This document shows, one piece after another, positions 1-9,049 of a stretch of 64,000 nucleotides of DNA. Source of the DNA: an uncultured Saprospiraceae bacterium (GTDB lineage Bacteria > Bacteroidota > Bacteroidia > Chitinophagales > Saprospiraceae). The stretch's first letter is position 1, and each line of letters starts with the position of its first letter. The notes under the pieces are model-generated. The model made no database searches. It had not been told where the DNA came from and was given only the letters and a program-made list of their open reading frames with translations. The DNA is taken from assembly GCA_937921775.1 (NCBI GenBank), contig CAKZUK010000083.1, positions 38,727-102,726 of the forward strand. Direction: 5' to 3'. The translations under genes and the position numbers were made by a program.

Positions 1-1
1 A

Positions 2-919
2 AATCTCCTAGCAGGAGGCGTCTTCGGCTGCACTTCAAGAGGATTTATAGTACCTGGCAACGTTCCTCAAAATGCTAGGATTCAATTCTGGTTGTCTCCA
101 ACTCAAAAAGAATTTATGACAACAGAACACCCACTTGTTTCAGACCCTGATGCAATTACTCAAATTGTAACATTAGAACCTTGGAACTTTGGTTATTATT
201 TGGCAACTCTTACAGGATTAGAAAATGGAGCGACTTACACCGGAGTCTATCGATATATCACTGAAACTGAATCGTCTGAATTATATACAGGCTTCGGTAG
301 TTCCTCGACCTTTACTTTTAAAGTCTATGGCCCAACCAGATGGCCTTCAGGTGATTGCGGAGGCTCCACCTCATTAGTAACCGATGATTGTGAAATAGTA
401 GCTGCAATAGTAGAAGAAACTCAAACAACAGGATCCTACGAATTTTCAGAAAGAACAAACACATCCAGCACACCAACAATAGGAGCACTCGCCTCAGCAA
501 CAACCTCAGCTACAGGTAGCGATATCTACTATGAATTTCAAAATTCAAGTCAAATAAAATATTTGTATTGGAGATGGGTAGATGTGAATACCGTTAAACC
601 ATGGGAATGGATAGAAACAGATTATGACCCTTGTGCACCAGTTGTTGGAAAAAGCGACGACTCAAATATTAACAACAGACAAATCATTGCTAGAATCTAT
701 CCCAACCCATCAAAGTCAATACTTAATTTGCTATGTGATGATTACCTAGTTTCTGAATTATTTAGCATAGACGGCAGAAAACTAGCACTACGTTTAATAA
801 AACAATCAGCCAATGAATATCAATTTGACACCAGTCAATTGCCAGATGGCATGTACTTCATGCAAATTACAAATAGTGCAGGTGAGCGGGAAGCTTTGCG
901 ATTTGTAGTGCAGCGATAG
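2..919 (+). CDS. T9SS-sorted secreted protein, C-terminal part (partial)
   Basis: The frame is open from the left edge of the window, so this is the last 305 or so codons of a longer gene. An internal TTG at 92 is not needed as a start. The final 75 residues form a type A T9SS C-terminal sorting domain: a YPNP motif (IYPNPSKS), a Leu-rich strand, a 'FSIDGRK' turn and a 'LPDGMYFMQI' strand before the basic end VVQR. In this family the domain is recognised for passage across the outer membrane through T9SS and then cleaved. The upstream part is Thr/Ser-rich with no domain I recognise. It is followed by a strong hairpin at 941-981. The sorting domain is clear; the function of the cargo is unknown. 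Confidence 0.85.
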   Translation, partial: NLLAGGVFGCTSRGFIVPGNVPQNARIQFWLSPTQKEFMTTEHPLVSDPDAITQIVTLEPWNFGYYLATLTGLENGATYTGVYRYITETESSELYTGFGSSSTFTFKVYGPTRWPSGDCGGSTSLVTDDCEIVAAIVEETQTTGSYEFSERTNTSSTPTIGALASATTSATGSDIYYEFQNSSQIKYLYWRWVDVNTVKPWEWIETDYDPCAPVVGKSDDSNINNRQIIARIYPNPSKSILNLLCDDYLVSELFSIDGRKLALRLIKQSANEYQFDTSQLPDGMYFMQITNSAGEREALRFVVQR

Positions 920-940
920 ATTTAATATTCCCTTAATAAT

Positions 941-981
941 AAAACGCTCTAGTCATGTTTTATCATGGCTAGAGCGTTTTT
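941..981. terminator. Bidirectional rho-independent terminator
   Basis: Arms 945-957 and 964-976 form a 13-bp stem with one G-T pair around a 6-base loop. A-rich and T-rich tracts flank both sides. It lies between the plus-strand cargo gene and the minus-strand aminopeptidase gene, so it can end both transcripts. Confidence 0.8.
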
Positions 982-1071
982 GTTTTTACTCAAATCAAAA
1001 TCAAGATGGTACAATAAAGAGGAATTCCGCGATCAAATGAAAGGGACACCAACCCCTGATTCAAAATATAT

Positions 1072-2850
1072 CTATATCGCCCGACACATCTCTCGCATCC
1101 ACTCCACCTCCTCCGCATCCAATCTAGGAGATAATTTTTCAAAGACCTCTTTATGGTATTCGTTAAGCCAGCTTTTCTCGCTACCTTCCATTAAGTCAAT
1201 ATCAATGAGATTTGTATCAATCGGAAACAAAGTCATGGTTCTATGTTTTAGGAAAGTACCATAGTCCGTTTTTGAAGCGACTTCAGTGACAACCAGATTT
1301 TCAATTCGAATACCATATTCACCCGTCTTATAAAAACCTGGTTCGTTGGAAGTAAACATGCCGGGTTGTAATATAGTAGAGCCACGAGCGGTGGTGATGC
1401 TTGTCGCAAAACCTTGAGGTCCCTCATGAACATTCAGGAAGAATCCAACACCGTGACCAGTTCCATGTCCATAATCAAGGCCATGCTTCCAAAGATGTTG
1501 ACGGGCAAAAGCATCGAGTTGTATGCCTTTAGTGCCATGTGGAAATTGTAAACTTGACAAAGCGATGTGTCCTTTTAGTACAAGTGTGAAGTTTCGTTTT
1601 TGTTCGTCAGTTGCTGTTCCTAGTACCGTGGTACGTGTTATGTCTGTGGTACCATCCATGTACTGTCCGCCAGAATCTAGCAAGAGGATACCTTCCTTTT
1701 TAATCTCAGCACAAGTGACAGGTGCGGGGCTGTAATGTACAATGGCGCCATTGCCCTTGTAGCCAACGATAGCGCCAAAGCTCTCACCATAATAATCACC
1801 CTGCGCTGCCCTAAAGCCTGCTAGCTTTTCAGCAACTTCAACTTCAGGGACACCTCGTTCGTCGAGCGTCTTATCCAGCCAACGATAAAGTCGAGTCAAG
1901 GCCACGCCATCCTTTAGCATTGCATTTTCGATATGTGCCAACTCTGTTACATTCTTAATGGCTTTCAAGCTCATGGTAATATTAGAACCAGAAACGATTT
2001 GCGCTGGCGTTATTGAGTTGTACAAACTAATATTTGTGCTACCATTGTGAATTTGGATGGTTTTGCCAGAAGGTAATTCATTTAAAAATGCATGGACACT
2101 TTCGTAAGCATGTAGTTCAACACCATCGGATTTTAAAGTATTCGACAGTAGTTCATTTAGTTTACTTTGTTTGATGAAGAGATGCGTTTTCTCTTGACCA
2201 ATAATAACATAAGCAATAGTTACTGGATTGCATTGGACGTCATTTGACCGAATATTGAGCAACCATGCGATGTCATCCAATGTTGAAATCAAATGGTAGT
2301 CGGCTTTCATCTGTTCTCTAAGCAAATTTATTTTATCTCTGCGACCAATACCGGCAAAGCGTAGCTCATGCTCAAAGACTTGATTGTCTGGTAATGGCTC
2401 TCGATCTTTCCAGATGTCATTGATTAGATCAAGCTCATGGTTTATTTTGATGTTTTTTTCTTTAAAGGCATCTTCAAGAGCCCTCACTTGCGCTATAGAG
2501 AAAGTAGTGCCGTCGAGGCCTACCACACTTCCACTCCGAAGATTGGTCACTAGCCAACCAATATGTTCAGGGGCATGAGGAATAATTTGTTTGTGCAAAA
2601 CCATCTCACTATCCTTGAGTTCTTCATCTGCCGTTAGAAAATACCTGGAGTCAGTCCAAAGGCCAGCATGGTCGTTTGTAATTACTGCCGTACCAGCAGA
2701 ACCAGAGAAACCACTTATCCATTCACGGGATTTCCAATGATTTGCGGTGTATTCGCTTTGGTGAGGATCTCCGCTAGGGACAAGGTAAGCATCCAGTTGT
2801 TGAGACTTCATAGCAAGTCTAAGTGCTGCGATTTTTTGATTGGTATTCAT
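1072..2850 (-). CDS. Xaa-Pro aminopeptidase (M24B, aminopeptidase P)
   Basis: This 592-residue protein has the three-domain layout of the long, XPNPEP1-like aminopeptidase P enzymes: two creatinase N-terminal-like domains (about 1-300) and a C-terminal pita-bread M24 domain (about 305-530). These enzymes remove an N-terminal residue that precedes proline. The five metal ligands are visible: D392 (LLDSGG), D403 (GTTDITRT), H466 (GHGTGHGVG), E503 (NEPG) and E517 (IENL). There is no signal peptide, so it is probably cytoplasmic. The ATG at 2848-2850 gives an N-terminus of the expected form. The gene stands alone and is divergent from rpoN. Confidence 0.93.
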   Translation of the reverse strand: MNTNQKIAALRLAMKSQQLDAYLVPSGDPHQSEYTANHWKSREWISGFSGSAGTAVITNDHAGLWTDSRYFLTADEELKDSEMVLHKQIIPHAPEHIGWLVTNLRSGSVVGLDGTTFSIAQVRALEDAFKEKNIKINHELDLINDIWKDREPLPDNQVFEHELRFAGIGRRDKINLLREQMKADYHLISTLDDIAWLLNIRSNDVQCNPVTIAYVIIGQEKTHLFIKQSKLNELLSNTLKSDGVELHAYESVHAFLNELPSGKTIQIHNGSTNISLYNSITPAQIVSGSNITMSLKAIKNVTELAHIENAMLKDGVALTRLYRWLDKTLDERGVPEVEVAEKLAGFRAAQGDYYGESFGAIVGYKGNGAIVHYSPAPVTCAEIKKEGILLLDSGGQYMDGTTDITRTTVLGTATDEQKRNFTLVLKGHIALSSLQFPHGTKGIQLDAFARQHLWKHGLDYGHGTGHGVGFFLNVHEGPQGFATSITTARGSTILQPGMFTSNEPGFYKTGEYGIRIENLVVTEVASKTDYGTFLKHRTMTLFPIDTNLIDIDLMEGSEKSWLNEYHKEVFEKLSPRLDAEEVEWMREMCRAI

Positions 2851-3299
2851 TGATTTGCTTATTGATAGATTTTAATAATTAGTTTTCTATGTCACAAAAA
2901 ACGAGATCGAATTATTGGCGATTTTGACTTGAAATAGTGTAGGTACTCATTGAGATAGAGCCATAAATAAAAGAACAGATATTTTTTTTACATATAAATA
3001 ATCGCTGTTTTCCTCATCTTTTCGACTTTTTTGGCATATTTTTTGATAAAAAGCGAGCTCGGCACTGGACAAGTTAGGGTAAATGGCTTATATTGCAGTA
3101 TACAACAGCCAAAATCATAACCATTCCTTTATTTTACTGTCACTATTGTAGACACTTAAGAGCCTCCCATTAGAAGAAACGTTATTGTTTTTACGAAATG
3201 TACCCCTCTTTTTTGTCCTTTTCTAGGGACGTATCTTTCTTATCACAGGAAGATAGGATAATATGATTACAAAACTCAGGAGAAAACCTAAAATTACAG
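2851..3299. other. Intergenic region between aminopeptidase P and rpoN
   Basis: These 449 AT-rich bases separate divergent genes and hold no convincing gene or RNA. No clean TAnnTTTG element is visible for either gene. An 18-codon reading frame (3263-3319) overlaps the rpoN start but has nothing else to support it. Confidence 0.5.
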
Positions 3300-4832
3300 A
3301 TGCTGAAGCAAAACCTTAGTCACAAGATGCTCCAAAAGCTGTCACCGCAGCAGATTCAGTTAATGAAACTGCTACAGATTCCGACAGCGACATTAGAGCA
3401 AAGAGTTAAAGAAGAATTAGAAGCCAATCCTGCTCTTGAGGAAGGCGAAGAAAACGAAGAACATGAAATCATAGCTGGTGGAGATGATAACACTAATTAT
3501 GAGGAAGAGGACTTCAAGGCAGCCGAAGACCCTGATCCAGTAAGGGAAGAGGAATTTGAATTAGATGATTACCTCACTGAATATATTGAGGACGATCCAT
3601 CTAGTTATAAATTAAAAGCGAATAATTATTCTGCAGATGAGGAAGACAAAAGTATTCCAATCGCTGTTGAAGATACTTTTCATGAATATCTGGAAACCCA
3701 ATTGGGTATGTTGGAACTGGAAGACGATCGTATGCTTGCCATTGCCAAGCAGATTATCGGGAGTATAGATGATGACGGTTACCTAAGAAGAGAACCAGAT
3801 GCCATTATTGATGATTTATTATTCGCTCAAAATATTAAAGCCTCTGAACAAGAAATCCTTACACTATTAAAATTGATCCAACGTTTTGATCCACCTGGTA
3901 TTGGTGCAATGGATCTTAGAGAATGTTTGTTGATTCAATTACAAAATCGATTAGAATCAAACGTACCACCAATTTCGGAGGAAGAACAAGAAAGTTACAA
4001 CTTGGCGATTCGAATCATTGACGAATACTTTAATGAGTTTTCAAAAAAGCATTATCAAAAGCTGCAACGATACCTTGGTATAACTGAAAAACAACTGAAG
4101 TGGGCAATTGATGAAATTCTTAAGCTGAATCCGAAACCAGCAAGTGGACACTCGAGCAACAATCGAAACACTTACTACATCGTACCCGATTTTACAATTG
4201 TAAATCGCGATGGTGAACTTGACTTGACACTGAACTCAAGAAATGCACCTGACTTAAGAATCAATGAGCATTACAAAGACATGCTAATCTCTTATAAAGT
4301 CAACAAGCAAAAAAAGAAATCAGACAAGCGAGAAAAAGAAGCAGTGCTTTTTATCAAGCAAAAGATAGATTCAGCTAAATGGTTTATCGATGCGATTCGT
4401 CAACGTCAGCAAACGATGTACAAAACGATGTATTCGATCATGCAGTATCAGTACGATTTCTTCCTTTCGGGGGATCAAAAGAAATTACGACCAATGATTC
4501 TGAAGGATATTGCGGATATCACAGGCTTGGACATTTCTACAGTTTCTAGAGTTGCAAATAGTAAATTTGTACAAACGGAATTTGGAACTAAGCGCTTAAA
4601 AGATTTCTTTTCAGAATCTCTTCAAACAAGCTCTGGAGAAGAAGTTTCGACCTTAGAGGTTAAAAAGATTTTGACAGAAATCATTAGCGAAGAAAATAAA
4701 AAGAAACCTTTCTCTGATGAGAAGTTGAAAAACATCTTGCAAGAAAAAGGCTACAATATTGCACGTAGAACTGTTGCTAAATACCGAGAGCAATTAAACG
4801 TTCCGGTAGCACGATTGAGAAAAGAATTGTAA
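3300..4832 (+). CDS. rpoN: RNA polymerase sigma-54 factor
   Basis: This 510-residue protein is sigma-54, which directs core RNA polymerase to -24/-12 promoters and depends on AAA+ enhancer-binding activators. Region I is the Gln/Leu-rich N-terminus (LSPQQIQLMKLLQ). An acidic region II follows at about 45-115, the core-binding region at about 120-300, a helix-turn-helix at about 399-420 (DIADITGLDISTVSRV), and the RpoN box ARRTVAKYRE at 488-497. The length is normal for the family in Bacteroidota. No enhancer-binding protein gene is in the window, so its target regulon cannot be read here. A terminator at 4859-4895 follows. Confidence 0.97.
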   Translation: MLKQNLSHKMLQKLSPQQIQLMKLLQIPTATLEQRVKEELEANPALEEGEENEEHEIIAGGDDNTNYEEEDFKAAEDPDPVREEEFELDDYLTEYIEDDPSSYKLKANNYSADEEDKSIPIAVEDTFHEYLETQLGMLELEDDRMLAIAKQIIGSIDDDGYLRREPDAIIDDLLFAQNIKASEQEILTLLKLIQRFDPPGIGAMDLRECLLIQLQNRLESNVPPISEEEQESYNLAIRIIDEYFNEFSKKHYQKLQRYLGITEKQLKWAIDEILKLNPKPASGHSSNNRNTYYIVPDFTIVNRDGELDLTLNSRNAPDLRINEHYKDMLISYKVNKQKKKSDKREKEAVLFIKQKIDSAKWFIDAIRQRQQTMYKTMYSIMQYQYDFFLSGDQKKLRPMILKDIADITGLDISTVSRVANSKFVQTEFGTKRLKDFFSESLQTSSGEEVSTLEVKKILTEIISEENKKKPFSDEKLKNILQEKGYNIARRTVAKYREQLNVPVARLRKEL

Positions 4833-4858
4833 GCAAGCGACACTACACAAAATTAATA

Positions 4859-4895
4859 ATCCCGAATGTTGAATCATCAACGTTCGGGATTTGTT
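4859..4895 (+). terminator. Terminator after rpoN
   Basis: Arms 4859-4872 and 4877-4890 pair over 14 bp with one G-T pair and a 4-base loop, followed by a T-rich tract. It lies between convergent rpoN and the aminotransferase gene, so it may serve both. Confidence 0.8.
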
Positions 4896-4919
4896 ATTTA
4901 TAGAATAAGAGAATAGAGC

Positions 4920-6125
4920 TTATAAAGTCTTTTGGGTTTGATATGCTTTTTCCAAACCTCTAAGAATGATCGCACAAGCCGTTCGAATTTCGTTTTCGCT
5001 AATAATCAAAGGAGGAGCGATCCGCAGACATCGATCATTGAATAAGAACCAATCCGTAATCAAACCATCAGCCATACAATGCTTGATTGTACTCATTACA
5101 AGTTCTGAACTATCTAGATCAACTGCCATAAACAAGCCCCAGCTACGCAATTCTTTTATAGCAGGATGGATTAACAGACTTCTAAATAGTTTTTCTTTTT
5201 CCTTTACTTTCGAGATCCATTCGCCTTCCAACATTTCCTCTAGATTAGCCAAAGCCGCAGCGCAAGAAACAGGGTGACCACCAAAGGTTGTTATGTGCCC
5301 AAGCACAGGCTCAAAGCTAAGTACCTTCATCATTTTAGCGGAAGCTACAAATGCACCGATTGGCATACCACCTCCCATGCCTTTTGCTAGTAGCAGTATA
5401 TCTGGAACGACATCAAATTGCTCAAAGGCAAAGAGTGAACCTGTTCTACCGTAGCCCACTTGAATTTCATCAAACACCAATAAAGTCCCTGTCTCATTAC
5501 AACGTTGACGAAGCTTTTTTAGATAATCATTTTTCGGAACGGTGACACCACTTTCGGCTTGAACGGTTTCTACAATAACACAGGCAGTTTTAGTTGTTAT
5601 GCGATCAAGATGTGGGACTTCATTAAACTCAATATGATGGATGCCCGGAAGTAGTGGATGAAAAGGTTGTGTGAAATAAGTTTCACTCATAAGGCTAGCA
5701 GCACCTTGAGTGCTACCGTGGTAGGCATTGTAGGAGGCAATGATTTCTGGCCGGCCGGTAAAACGTTTGGCAAGTTTCATAGCACCTTCAGTAGCCTCAC
5801 TTCCTGAGTTGACAAAATATACACAGTCAAGCGTGTCAGGAAGTTGTTGTGTCAATAGAGTAGCAAGTTTTATCTGAGGACTTAGAAGGTATTCCCCATA
5901 AACTAGGGTGTGTAAAAACTTATCAGCCTGATCTTTTATGGCCTGCACTATTTTGGGATGGCAGTGTCCAAGACTGCAAACACTGATACCACTGATGATG
6001 TCAATATATTTTTTCCCTTCAGGGTCATACAAATAAATACCTTCTGCTTTTTCAACTTCGAGCATTAATGGAGCGTCGCTAGTTGGAGCAACGTGTTGGA
6101 GAAATAATTGTCGAAGATTAGGCAT
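4920..6125 (-). CDS. Class III PLP-dependent aminotransferase (acetylornithine/ornithine type)
   Basis: This 401-residue protein is a fold-type I, subgroup III aminotransferase. Visible landmarks are the phosphate-binding NSGSEA motif (about 106-111), the 'FDEIQVGYGRTG' motif with D219 contacting the pyridine ring, and the Schiff-base lysine K248 in LLLAKGMGGGMPIG. The family includes acetylornithine, ornithine, GABA and diamine transaminases. The length and GRTG motif fit the acetylornithine/ornithine branch, but no arginine-biosynthesis gene is nearby, so the substrate is open. It begins 56 bases after the small membrane-protein gene on the same strand and may share its transcript. Confidence 0.88.
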   Translation of the reverse strand: MPNLRQLFLQHVAPTSDAPLMLEVEKAEGIYLYDPEGKKYIDIISGISVCSLGHCHPKIVQAIKDQADKFLHTLVYGEYLLSPQIKLATLLTQQLPDTLDCVYFVNSGSEATEGAMKLAKRFTGRPEIIASYNAYHGSTQGAASLMSETYFTQPFHPLLPGIHHIEFNEVPHLDRITTKTACVIVETVQAESGVTVPKNDYLKKLRQRCNETGTLLVFDEIQVGYGRTGSLFAFEQFDVVPDILLLAKGMGGGMPIGAFVASAKMMKVLSFEPVLGHITTFGGHPVSCAAALANLEEMLEGEWISKVKEKEKLFRSLLIHPAIKELRSWGLFMAVDLDSSELVMSTIKHCMADGLITDWFLFNDRCLRIAPPLIISENEIRTACAIILRGLEKAYQTQKTL

Positions 6126-6181
6126 GAAGGTTTTGTGCTTATGGTGAATGAGCCCGTTTGTCGGGTAAATAATTTCTAATC

Positions 6182-6538
6182 TTAAAAAAGAAGGGCTTCA
6201 TTGCCAAGGTATGCTTGCCAGAAAATAGAGAAAAGGCCAAGTACAATGTATAAAATCTGACGTATGAAAAACTTCAATTTCTTTCGATTTGGTTTGAACC
6301 CCCAGGATTCAAATAAATGCGAGTAAAAGGTAGTGTCGTCTTCCTCTTCGAGTCCGTGGACTGCGTTCATCAAGCAAGATTTGTAGATGTAGAATTGAGC
6401 TTGGATAATTCCAAAACCTAGAACCATGTATTGCCAGGAAAACAAAAAAGGGCCAGTCCATGCTGCAATAACTAAAACAACATGCAACCAGAAAACTGCT
6501 TTTCCTTTATAGTCTAAACTTACGGCTTCTTTTTTCAT
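6182..6538 (-). CDS. Small uncharacterised membrane protein
   Basis: I chose the ATG at 6536-6538, giving 118 residues. A longer frame upstream to 6712 runs back into the neighbouring gene in another frame and is less likely. The protein starts with a charged stretch (MKKEAVSLDYKGK), then has hydrophobic segments at about 15-31, 36-52 and 92-108 that look like three membrane spans. Between the second and third lies an acidic loop (LEEEDDTT). I do not recognise the family. It starts 10 bases after the stop of the 111-residue gene and precedes the aminotransferase, which suggests co-transcription. Confidence 0.65.
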   Translation of the reverse strand: MKKEAVSLDYKGKAVFWLHVVLVIAAWTGPFLFSWQYMVLGFGIIQAQFYIYKSCLMNAVHGLEEEDDTTFYSHLFESWGFKPNRKKLKFFIRQILYIVLGLFSIFWQAYLGNEALLF

Positions 6539-6548
6539 AAAAATAAAA

Positions 6549-6884
6549 TTAAAATTCGAGACCTTCGAGGTCGTCTGTTTTTTTTGGTTTATATAATGAT
6601 TTAGTAATGATGCGCTGCTTCTGTCGCTCCATAATAAGTTGAGCCAAGGCAATATTTGGGGCAAGGGTAGATAGTGGGCTAAGAGCAGCTTTAATTTTAT
6701 GCTCCAATACATCGAGTCGATAAAGCAGACTGAGTAGGAATTCGAGTCGATGATCGATCATATAAGCCACTTCTTCAGCCAGAATTTTAAACAATTCTTC
6801 TTCTGTCATTGGCTGATCCCCCATCTCGAGTTCAAAATCTCTCGCTATTAAGGCTTTTGCCTTTATCACAAAGTCTTCTTCCAT
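6549..6884 (-). CDS. Conserved-looking hypothetical protein, 111 residues
   Basis: This is a soluble, helix-rich 111-residue protein with an acidic N-terminal half (MEEDFVIKAKALIARDFELE) and a Lys/Arg-rich C-terminal third ending in an acidic DDLEGLEF. I do not recognise a domain. It is the first gene of a probable minus-strand set with the small membrane protein (10-base gap) and the aminotransferase. The tight spacing, sensible amino-acid composition and clean ATG support a real gene. Confidence 0.65.
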   Translation of the reverse strand: MEEDFVIKAKALIARDFELEMGDQPMTEEELFKILAEEVAYMIDHRLEFLLSLLYRLDVLEHKIKAALSPLSTLAPNIALAQLIMERQKQRIITKSLYKPKKTDDLEGLEF

Positions 6885-7081
6885 TATTGCTATACGCTCG
6901 TTTTATTATTCAATCCCAAAAATAGTAATTAGTTTTCTACAAAAAGGAGAAAACATGTTAAACTAGTCTATTTGAAAACAGTTTATATTGAAAAAAGGAA
7001 AAAATGTTGTATTATAACATCGCAATTGCTAGGCTGTACTAATGAGTTGCTCTATTCCTAACCTACCAAAATTTAAAATAG

Positions 7082-9049
7082 ATGACTATTTTCAGAATAT
7101 TTACTAGTCTGTTGTTTTTATTATTAAGTTTTAGCGTGTCTGCACAGAAAGGCCCAATGAAGTGGGGAAGAGTTCTTAAGGCGGACTTGGAAATGACTGA
7201 ATATAACTTGGAGCCTGATGCTGAGGCAGTAGTATTGGGAGAGTATGCAACGATTGACTTCTCATTTGATTCAGATGTCGTGAATTATGAATTTTTCTTT
7301 CATAAGCGAATTAAAATTTTAAAGGAATCCGCAGTAGATCGTGGAAATATATCAATTGGATATAGTGGTAAAGGAGGTTTCGAACGAATCAGAGGACTAA
7401 AGGCGCAGGTCATTTTTCCGGATGGTTCGAGAGAAGAGTTAGGTAAGAAAGATTTTTTTGAAGAAAAAGTTACCGATAATTGGAGGCGAAAAAAATTCGC
7501 ATTCCCAAATTTAAAACCGGGATGCGTGATAGAATATAAGTACAAAAAAATTAGTGAAGGAATCAACACTTTAGAAGACTGGTATTTTCAAGAAGGTATT
7601 CCGGTTCGTTTTAGTCAAATCCAAGTAGATATTCCATCAGTATACCAATATGTTTATTTAATTGAATCTGGATCACAGAAAATTGAGCATACCGAGGACA
7701 ACAATATCCAAGGAGGAGGAGGAGCGACGAGTTTTAAGGCAAATCGAGTAACTTTCAAAGCGGAGAATATACCAGCGATGAAAGAGGAATCTTATATAAC
7801 AACTATGAGAGATTATCAGGCGAGTGTTCGATTCCAGCTTAAAGAGATATTATACAGCAGTGGTAGTAGTCAAAAATTCTTATCAACTTGGAAGGAATTG
7901 GCAAAAGAACTAGAAGAGAACAAAAGCTTAGGTCGAAATTATTTGAAGTCTTCAACCCATTCGAATGTAGTCAATGCAGCAAAGAGCCATATTGATAAAT
8001 CAGCTTCTCATTTGGATAAAATAAAGCAAGCACAGAAATTTATTACTAGTCAAATGAAGTGGGATGGAAGTTATGGGATTTGGTGTAAAGAAAGTTTGAA
8101 TAAGCTATTCGCGAAGAAAATAGCAGATGGCGCCGAGATTAATTTGATGTTATTGGCAATACTCAGAAGCCAAGGTTTGAACGCTTACCCTGCTTTAACT
8201 AGCACGCGAGATCATGGAAAAACCATCCACCTCTATCCAATTTATGAACAATTCAATCACATAATGGTATATCTAGAAGTAGACGGCAAGCCAATAATAT
8301 TGGACGCCTTGGATGCCTTTCATCCGGTAGGTTACCCCCATAGTAATTCACTGAATCATTTTGCATGGGTATTAAATAAAAAAGATCCCAAGTGGATTGA
8401 GGTGAAAACGAAAAATTCTACAAAATCTTTTTTGGCAACCTTTGATCTGAATGTAGAGGGGGACCTTAAGGGAACAATCAATGCAGGAAGTAATGGTTAT
8501 TATGCAATTACCGAGCGTGAAGAGTTTCATGATTCGAAATATGGTGATTGGAAAAATGTACTAGAAGGTACTTTTCCTGAAGTTCAAATAGATTCAATAG
8601 AAGTTATTAATAAAGAAGAGATCGACAAATCATTGAAGGTAAATATAGATTGTACCATAGCAAAGGCTGCACAAGTCAATGGGGATTTTATTTATCTAAA
8701 CCCTGTAGTTTCTCCTGCATATGGAGAGAATAGATTTAAATTAGAAAAAAGGAATTATCCTGTAGATCAAATTCATCCTTGGAAAGAGAACTATATTCTC
8801 AATTTGACTATTCCAGAGGGCTATGATTTGGAAGAGTTGCCAGAACCAGTACTACTTGCTTTGCCAGCTGATGGTGGACGCTTTAGTCATCAGATAAAAA
8901 AAATAGATGATACACATATCCAATTGGTTAGTAAGGTGACGATTAAACAAACTTACTTCAGCCCAGAAGAATATCTTGGGTTGAAAAAATTTATTGACCT
9001 GATTATCGAGAAGCAGGAAGAACAAATTGTATTGAAAAAGAAATCATAA
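7082..9049 (+). CDS. Exported DUF3857/transglutaminase-like protein lacking the catalytic cysteine
   Basis: This 655-residue protein has a signal peptide (about 1-21, ending SVSAQ), a DUF3857 domain (about 55-230) and a transglutaminase-like domain (about 300-415). In Bacteroidota such proteins are periplasmic or surface-exposed and of unknown role. When aligned with the downstream paralogue, the YGDC motif corresponds to IADG, so the cysteine position is G350. The other triad members appear kept (H393 in FNH; D408 in ILDALD). This suggests a non-catalytic paralogue. Its stop codon abuts the next ATG exactly (TAAATG), so the two are almost certainly translated from one message. Confidence 0.85.
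   Translation: MTIFRIFTSLLFLLLSFSVSAQKGPMKWGRVLKADLEMTEYNLEPDAEAVVLGEYATIDFSFDSDVVNYEFFFHKRIKILKESAVDRGNISIGYSGKGGFERIRGLKAQVIFPDGSREELGKKDFFEEKVTDNWRRKKFAFPNLKPGCVIEYKYKKISEGINTLEDWYFQEGIPVRFSQIQVDIPSVYQYVYLIESGSQKIEHTEDNNIQGGGGATSFKANRVTFKAENIPAMKEESYITTMRDYQASVRFQLKEILYSSGSSQKFLSTWKELAKELEENKSLGRNYLKSSTHSNVVNAAKSHIDKSASHLDKIKQAQKFITSQMKWDGSYGIWCKESLNKLFAKKIADGAEINLMLLAILRSQGLNAYPALTSTRDHGKTIHLYPIYEQFNHIMVYLEVDGKPIILDALDAFHPVGYPHSNSLNHFAWVLNKKDPKWIEVKTKNSTKSFLATFDLNVEGDLKGTINAGSNGYYAITEREEFHDSKYGDWKNVLEGTFPEVQIDSIEVINKEEIDKSLKVNIDCTIAKAAQVNGDFIYLNPVVSPAYGENRFKLEKRNYPVDQIHPWKENYILNLTIPEGYDLEELPEPVLLALPADGGRFSHQIKKIDDTHIQLVSKVTIKQTYFSPEEYLGLKKFIDLIIEKQEEQIVLKKKS

Noticed and set aside
965..1264. 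99-residue plus-strand reading frame
   Set aside because: It starts inside the terminator stem at 964-976 and overlaps the 3' end of the aminopeptidase gene in antisense; its composition is not protein-like.
3263..3319. 18-codon frame overlapping the rpoN start
   Set aside because: Short, out of frame and without any conserved feature; a leader peptide cannot be argued from one sequence.
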